From the NCBI RefSeq assembly GCF_932526225.1, contig NC_064041.1:2492699-2556698 (forward strand): a stretch of DNA of 64,000 nt. Direction: 5' to 3'. Under the pieces are notes generated by a model. That model searched no databases and was not told the origin of the DNA. It saw nothing but the letters and a program-made list of their open reading frames with translations. Position 1 is the stretch's first letter; every line of letters begins with the position of its first letter. Below are positions 14,201-23,200 of the stretch, one piece after another. The DNA comes from Nematostella vectensis. Taxonomy: Eukaryota; Cnidaria; Anthozoa; Actiniaria; Edwardsiidae. The position numbers and the translations under genes are program-made.

Positions 14201-17200
14201 ACGAGCAGCATAAAGTCTAATAGTCGCAACCAGAATATGGGGAGCTATACATTGACAGTATCCTCTCAAGCTATCATTCCAAGTACGAATGGAAATAAGA
14301 GAACTTCCGCTACCAGATGCAAAAAAGACGTAAGAAAACTGATAAAAGAGCATTTGTTTTGCAATACGACTTTTTGTCATCAAAGTGGAAAAAAGCACAC
14401 CTGGAACCTTGTCAGTGTGCAAAACAAAATTATTTTCCGTTCGGACAGCGTTAATGAGATCGACTATTTTGATTATTATCATTATTTCTTTTATATATAA
14501 AAGGCTCTAATCGCAATGTGGTAAGGCAAACACAATAAAGCAAATCACCAAACAATAGCTAATGTTCAGTCTCTACCCAGACGCCGTTCGATTATTATGA
14601 GGAGGCTGAAGAAGGCGTGCGGTGCATGACGGTCATGATGCGGATGCAAGGGAGGGTTGGGGAGTCAAAACTCTTTTTTTTTTGTCTCCGCTTCAGGCTT
14701 GTGGATTTATGCCGAGCAACAGCAAATACTGACTGGGTAAGAGCCTGGGTAATGGTTTCCAGCACTTGCCAATGCGTTTTGTGAATAATTTGTCTCACCT
14801 TTCTCTAAACTTTTTGAAGAGCCACAGCCGTACATCTCCACATTGTACGAAAAGCCATCGCCGACCACAGGGCTATAAGGGGGTATATTTATACGTACAT
14901 AACGACCCCTTATGGTAGCTCTCGTTGCTATGACAACTGTCGCTTGATTGCTGTTTTCATCAGGGTAAATCTAGGAAGTTAAACAACAACTATCAATAGT
15001 TGTTTTATAGTTTATGAGTCTTGCTGTTGATTCCTAATAATTCGACTTCCAACCGGGAGTTCGTTTCACCGAGTAGAACCTTTTTATAAGAACGAATTTT
15101 TTTAAATTGATGCGACTTTTTGTGTCATTGAATTTTAGCTTTTCGTCCCTGAGCCCATACATAGCGCAAGGATGTTCAAGGAAAAAAATATGTCATGTCG
15201 TGCTAATTTATAAACCAGTTAGCCGAACGAAACGAACTTCTGTAAGGGACGAGGTCAAAACAATTCTCCAAACTAGGGACCCGACTTTTAAAAAAAGGTT
15301 GATGGGTGGCGGGTGATACCCCCCCCCCCCCCCCACTAAAGTGGTTTCGGGCTGTATACCCCCCCTCCCACACACACACACACACACAGTATACGAGCCA
15401 ATCACAATCCGTATCTTTGGGTCTGTATCGATCATGACACTAGATGGCCCCCCTAGATCGATCGATCATAAACTACTAGAGTGGAGTACTATAAAGAACC
15501 CAAGGAAATCTTGTGGAGAGGGTTAACAATTGGAGAAACAATGTTAATGGTGAAAGAGAGAACGGTGTAAGCTTGTACTTATTGCCAGCTTTTACAGCAG
15601 GCGATTTCACTTTCATCTTGTGAAGATTGTCTTGACTTTACTCTGTTCTGCATAAGTATATTAAGTATATTTTAAATTCCGCGGCCGTTTCATGGTATAT
15701 GAAATGCGATTTTCGGTAGGTCGGAATCCCCTCAGAGGAAATACGTGCGAAAAACGTCATTAAGGATTAACACATTGGACAGCGCTTTTGCCATTTGATA
15801 CACGTCCAACAGATTAACGTCATCATCGTGAAACCAACAATTCTTATACGGATGCGGTGCGTGTCATAAATTTGGCAAAGTTTTCCCATGATTATTCGTT
15901 TTGTTAAAACAAAAGCCTAATTCTCAAGTATGGAACGAGCGTGGGGTCCCCGGAGAAGAGAGGAGCGGCAAAAGGCGAAGACTGAGAATCGATCCTTATC
16001 GCTAACAACTTTGGCGTATTTACTTTCGCTCTAATACCCTGCGTACCAGCTTACGTAGCTAGCACACAGTTTATTACATACGAAATTGAAATAATAAAAG
16101 ACCCCACGTTTACTGTGGAACAAATGGCCGAACTGCAACCGAACCAGCACGGTGCGTGTCTGGCACGCCGTTATACCCAGCCCTTACTCCCTATGCGCAC
16201 CTGAATTCTTTGAGACTTGCGGTTCTTTCTCCAACTATAGCCATTCCTACTAAAGGAAAGCGCCATGATGTCAACAGGAATCGGATCGTTAATCGGAACT
16301 CCAGATACAACTGCCTGTAAGAAAAACATATAACTACTCATGTATTGCATCCCAGTGTTCTCGGAAAAGCAAGGTATAGTGTACGGGGTGTACACCAGGT
16401 TGTAAACCAGGTTCCTTTACTTCTATACAAGTTAATTTAGTAGAAAAAAGAAACGAGCAATAGATTATAATTTGGTATGCCCAATTCTATATATTTGATT
16501 TTTTTTCTCCATGGTCGAAATAATATTATCCTCTCTGCAATTTCAATATTTCGCGAACCCTTTTTAATAATTTCCAACTGCAAGACCACTTCCTCGCTTC
16601 TGTGATTCAAACGGAATTACATCTAGTGTTTTTGATTGTTTTGATTGGTCTGCGCCTTGCAGAGAGGTGGCGTGATTGGAAGCCATTTCAGTGCTGGCCA
16701 ATAAAAACGCATCAGGGGTTTTAAGTTTCAAGAGTTCGTAGGCGAAAGTTCACAGAATATAGAATAACAAAATATTGAAAACAGCAGTTAGTTAGCTTCC
16801 CTACCATTAACACTTCTCTAATCGATCTCAGATCAATCTGTAGGTAGTTGATTGGCAGCGTGACGAGAGCGCCGCGATGCTCCAGTGACGTCATCGGCGT
16901 CCATGCAGACCCACTATGTAACCTGGCCACGTGTGCGGACGTGTTAGGGAGCAGTGACGTCACAGTTATCTGACTGTCTTGTATCTTCCCATTCTCCATC
17001 CCGAGGGCCAAAAAGTCACTGCATGCTGTCAAACATTTTTATCAAACATTGAAATCGAACTCTCGCGCGAGCATGTTTTACGAAGGCTGATTTAGACAAC
17101 ACGGTAGCGACCTGTCTACAACATGTCTTAGCCCTGAATTACACACTACGACTTTCCTGGCCAAACGTCGTAGTGGAGTCGTCGGCTGATTTAAATTTTA

Positions 17201-20200
17201 TGACTCGAGTTGTAGAGGTGTTGTGGGCAAGTCGCATCCCACTTATGACGGCGCACCCGCGAATGGAAATCTGCTTAAATCACACGCACTGCTTTGTCTA
17301 ATGGGTGGATAAACGATTAAAACATGTACGTTCAACACAAATGTTTCATGAAAATGTTTTGATCTGGTTCAAACTTTTGGACAAGTTGTTCGAACCAATT
17401 TAGTACCATGTTTTGTTGGTGGCTAAACGTGCAAACATTTTTGTCAAACGCAATTTTTGACAAGCTGTAGAAGCCAATTTAGTGCCATAATATGTTGGTG
17501 GTTAAACGTACAAACATTTGCGTCAAACATGTTTGACTGTTAAGCTGGACCTTAATCACTAGAATAAGGGGCATACATACAGTACTTTAGTTACCTTATT
17601 ACACTTAATTTTCGCGACGTCAAAATTTCGCAATATTGAGATGGCGATATTTCGCGACACTTTACTTTCGCGATTTTCGTATTTTCGTAAAAACCAGATC
17701 ACTTTATTTTCGCGATTTTGGGATAATAAAATCAAGCAAAACAAGTGGAATTGAAATGTGCTGTGCTGTGCTGATTTTTATCGCTTCCGAAAAATTATTC
17801 CATAGAAAATCGTCATTTAGCCTATTTTATATAAAAATATTTGAAACAACAATACCCTTGCGTAGCAAGGTATTGATCACACCCTCGTCAGATCTATAAG
17901 GGGATTTGTTCGCGAGAGCTTTCTATACGAAATATACCCCAACCCTTCCCCCTCAAAAAATTCTCAAGCCTTGAGATTTTCGGAGGTTGACAGTTATGGC
18001 CTTTGAACTGTATTTTTAACTAGACTATATCAACGATCATTTATAGAAGAGTTATCTAGCTTTTCCGAAGACCTTTTTAATAATGAACTCACCTGGGCTA
18101 TAAAAAGCAAGCTGAACCAATTTCAGTATTTTCTTCTCCCTACTGCACGTGTCATTTGTTCGGTATGTCACCGTGACGTCATTGGACACGTGATAGAACT
18201 TATCTTTTTTCAGAGATTCCGCCAAGTCGATGGTAACGTTCACCAGCACGTGTAGCTGGTCAGCGGATGTTACCCCTGTGAACTAAAGGTTTGTCTCCGT
18301 CAACAGAACCCCGTTAACACGAAGTCGGATAGCTTGAATTTCTTGCTAACCCAAGCGGAGCTCGATTTCCTTAGGCTACCATCACAATTTTCAGTCATTT
18401 TTTAAAATAATCTAATTATTAAATAACTTGAATATCTAACTTTAGAATTCAACAACTAGAGGTATTTCAGAAACCCAGCATTCTGATGGGCTGAGCTACT
18501 AATGGTCTATTAGTGATAGACGGTGAGTTAGCGAAATGCTGGGGAAAATGGCGGCTGAATCGCGATTTGGCGAAGTTAGCGACGACTTTTTAAGGGACTT
18601 AGATAATGCTATCCCAGAAAAGATTTGGAATGAGGAATTTCAAGGGTATGAAAACAACTGAGAACACCAATAAATTCATGTAATGTTGTCGCGTTTTACA
18701 ACGTTCAACAGGAAATCCCCGAGAGATGTCAAACATTTATCGTGTATGTTGACGAAAAGACAACCGCCAATAAACAAACCATTTTTAATCGTTGCTATTT
18801 TTTGCCTTAGTTTGGCCATCTAGCTGGTAAATTTTAAGACAATTTTATCTCTCGGCCTACTGGACTATAATTTTAAATATACCATTGAATCATAGTCCAA
18901 TCGGCTAGTCTAATTTTTTTAAAATATAATATATAATAAGTCAATTTTTTTTAAATATTTTGCTTCCACATCAAAATCCCTACTAAAAATAGTAGCTTTT
19001 ACTAGCTGATTTTGATTTCGGTTATTTGTTATATCATTTTTAGCGAGTCCAATAACGCCTTTAGGTTAACGATAGAGATAATGATTTCAAAAAATCAATA
19101 AACTCATAACATACATTTAAGTGGGAAGAAGTGTTATATCTGCGATTTTGAGTCAATTTTTTCAATCAGGTTAAACAAATTTCAAGTTTTGATTGGATAT
19201 CATGGGAACTATATTATTTCTGCTTTTTTTGTTGTCCGTTATTTTCTGGAACTCGGCTTTTTTTCGGTAACTTTGCTTCTTCCCATCAGCTTTATTTTTT
19301 TTTACTATAAGAATCCATTTTTTATCACTTGTCTTTACGCACCTTGATTGTGACTTCATTTCCAAGTGACGTCACCCGATCAGGCGACTTAGAGCCCGGT
19401 AGTGATTGGCTGGATTGGAAGGTCAAGAATTCTGCAAGTTTCCATGTGATATTCCCTTCAACCGCTGAATTTCCGGTGAGACCATGGCTCAAGTACGAAA
19501 GTAGCGTCACTGTTTCCCTGAAAATGACAAGAAATTAAAACGTGGGATCGTGAGGCGCAGAGTTAGCAGTCCAGATTATTTCCTTTTCTGGAAACAATTT
19601 TTTTGTTTTGATATTCGAGACATTAAAACAACCAATCACAGATCGAATTGTAAGATAACTTCATAAAACTCTCTGGAACTAAAAAAATGCGGCCATAGAG
19701 AGACGGGAATGAGAGCATAAAACAGTATCTTTTTGGTGGGATTTAGACGTATCAAAACTTTGAATGAATTGTAGAAAAGTCTTTGGACGCAAAGATGTGG
19801 AAAAATTCATATTTCGAATGGCTATGTTGGCTATGTTACAGCTTGGAAGCGTAATTATACGCTTTAACTAAGGGTGGACAAGCAGGCATGAATTCTTGAC
19901 CCTGAAGTTGACGAGTCAGTTCTGCAAATGGTATTCGTTGCGTCCTTCGAAGCCCATAATGCATGCATAAGTACATGCCTTACGGTGTGTTGTCTTTGTT
20001 GTCTCCATATATATGCAGCCCGTCCGAGTTTGTCGGTCGATCATGAACATTCAGTTTTCAAATTGCCTTGTGCAGGCGCAGTATTCAGTTATAAACATTA
20101 TGGAAGGGTCCAACAGAGCTCATGTACCCAAAAAGGATGGAAACTTGCCACCCCCAAAATACACAAGCCTGTTGGTAAAATGTTCAAGCCCAAAAAAATA

Positions 20201-23200
20201 CATTTAACACACAGTGGACATATAATGCAATATGTCTAGAAAACAAATAATTTTTATGAGCTTATAATTCTTCTAATAAACAATTTTACTTCAGCAGAAT
20301 TCTAATGATTTGAATTCTTTCTGGTAGAAAATTTTCAGTCAGAGTAAATGGGAGAAAAGTGGAAACAATTTGCCCAATCATACAATTTTTACAATCAAGC
20401 ACCATACACAAAAGTGATGTGAAATAATCATAGATCCCCTCTTATTTCAAAAGCCCACTGCACCTTTTGAATGCACAATATACTGTGTCTCATATTATGT
20501 TTTAGTGCGAATTAAAAAAACCAGAAGTATAATACTGTGTTAGCTCTGGGGATTTAATACATAGAAACGTTTTAACCAACCTTCATCCATGTTCTTGGTT
20601 CATACTCGGATCATGCTAGGAGAAGAAAACCTTCCCTTGCTAGAAAACATGTTATCACTAGAAAACCTTTTTTCAACAAAAAAAGCTGGGGTGCAAATCT
20701 CCAATAACGTTGAAAGCCATATAATCTCAGACCATTTTTCCACCAAGCAGCGTTCTTCAAGCATTGTCTTTGTAAATACGAAGGGGGTCCCCCCATTTTC
20801 TTGACAATGCTACTGAACTGGGGGGTAAGTTTGTAACCATACTGTCAAAAGGTGTAATAGTCAATAACACATAGCTTGAACAAATAAAACAAATATTTAA
20901 AAAAAAGAATAGTATAAGTTTTTTTTAATAACTAAGAGTAGAATACAAAGAAGAAAATTAAATGATCTCTCTGTCCATCTTTATATTTACTTATCTTCTA
21001 CTTCTATGCCATAGTCAATATCTAAAATAAATTGTAACAAATATATTTAGAAAAGAGGGAGGAGCCAACTGAAACTACAGCCTCACACGTTAATTTCATT
21101 TTATTTTATTTTTACTCAATTTAGCTATTTAATAATAAACTTTGGCAGCGCTGTAAGCTTTCTGGTTTTAAAATCAGCCAGAAAAAGCAAAAAATGGTAG
21201 CAATAAGTACGGCTAGGCTAGCTATCAAACGAAGCAGTCCACTTGACAGTGTAGGGAGGGCCCTTGTTTCCTATACTTATGTTGGTGATGTGCAGAGCTG
21301 AACACGAAATTGTTTAAAGAAACCAAACGTCCCAGCAACTGGAGCCGCGTCTCATATAGAGACATACCGATTTCGAAAGCTACATAACTCCTTATTCTTA
21401 GAATATTTTTTTCTAGGCTCAGAAAAATGGAAAGTAAAAAAATAGTGAGGCTAAAAACTAGTTCAGTACTTTTGAAGAGAAGACAAAAATTCATTTGTTT
21501 TCCTCTTCGCTTTTCGTGCTCTAGGCCATTCTTGCTGTGTTTTACTATAACTTTCTGAAAGAAAAAAAGTACCCAAATTATAAAAGACGTAAACTATTGC
21601 ATTACTTTCAAGAATGGACAATTTCTGTCATATAATAGCGAGAAAATTCCAATACTAACCTTTTTACACCCGCGACGCGACCAAAGTGAGCGATTCGACC
21701 GCCTCGTCTCTAGTTGAAGCGGCCATGTAGCATGGCATATATGCTAATTAACGATATATCTACTTCCGGTCCGCCGCTTGGACAGATTTCGTCGTCATAT
21801 TTTAAGGTCCCTTTTATATCTTCCCGGCGGTAAAAGCCGAGAGGCTTTAATGATGACGTCATAATCCATTAAGGCCGCCGTATTTGTGTTTCCAGAAAAG
21901 GAAATAATTTGGACTTAGAATAGAAGGACCAGAACAGGTTATTATTTGTGCAGATCAGGTAAGCATACTTTCTTTCGAGATAGCAAACCAATCAGAGCGC
22001 GCGTTCTAATGAAGTTCCCGCCAAGTATATTAATTTCGGGTAATGTGCGGATCAGGTCGGGATAATTCAGGGTTATGCCCTGATTAGGTTGGGATAATTT
22101 CTGGATATTAACAACTTATTAACTGAGCGCGACAGAGGGCCGTGCAGAAAAGACCAAGATCTGATATTTCTCCCTACAGACGGAGAAAATAAGGTTAATA
22201 AAAGTTTCATTATATTTATATTTAAAATGACGAGAAAACAAATCAACTTTGCTTTTGCGCTATTATCGATTAGTGTATCGACCGATTTCTAAAAGGAGGG
22301 AAAACAAGAAACACTCGCGCGCAGCCAACTAAAAGTGTTAAAGAGTGAAAACATTGAAAAATATAAGACGACAACATACCAAACAGACCTTGTAGTGTTC
22401 AGACGTAAAAAGAAGAATGATTCATGTACTCAAATGAATGGACATCGGCCGTCGTTGTTTTCGAAGCTTAAGGCGCGTGATACAATTCAATGACTTTTCA
22501 GGCTATTTTCTTCCTATTACCACCTTTTGGAAGCTACAGGTTTTATTCTAAAAGGTGATTTGATAGAAAAATAACAAAGAAAGGTCATGAATTGACGGCA
22601 TGAATTGACTATTTGGTATGATAGCTCAACGGTATGTAGAGAACAAACTTCTGAAGTAAAATGAAAAGGCCAATCGCTTTGTGCTGCTTTATGATTTGAT
22701 GGAAATATTTCAATTGCAAATAACATATGTAGTGTCTTAAAAGACTCTTTTGGATCCCCCTTGTTATTTATTTGTTTGTTTCTCCGATGTAAAAAGCTTT
22801 GTATTTCTCGGTTATCGGTATCGCTCGCAGGTTCTTCATTGTTTTTCTTCTTGTCAAAATTCTTCTCTTCAACTTCGTTAGGATAATAAAACTACGAGTC
22901 AGAACTGTTTGATTTTTTTTGTGGCTTTGGTTTTTTGGTCGATTTAGCGAAATTCGTACAACCAAACAAAACAACACCAAAAAAACTCACAAAATTTCCC
23001 GGTGCGGATACAGAAAAGACGACCCGCCAACCAACCATTTCAGTTTCTTCTGGGTAATAGAATTTGCTACTAGAATGTTCGCTGCCGCTCATTTTATATT
23101 TTGAAGGTGGATAAAAAATTGCAAAAAGAAACAGAAGATTGTAAAAAAAATTCCGTAGCAATTCCGTAATGCCATCAGACCAATTAGTCAATCACAGCGC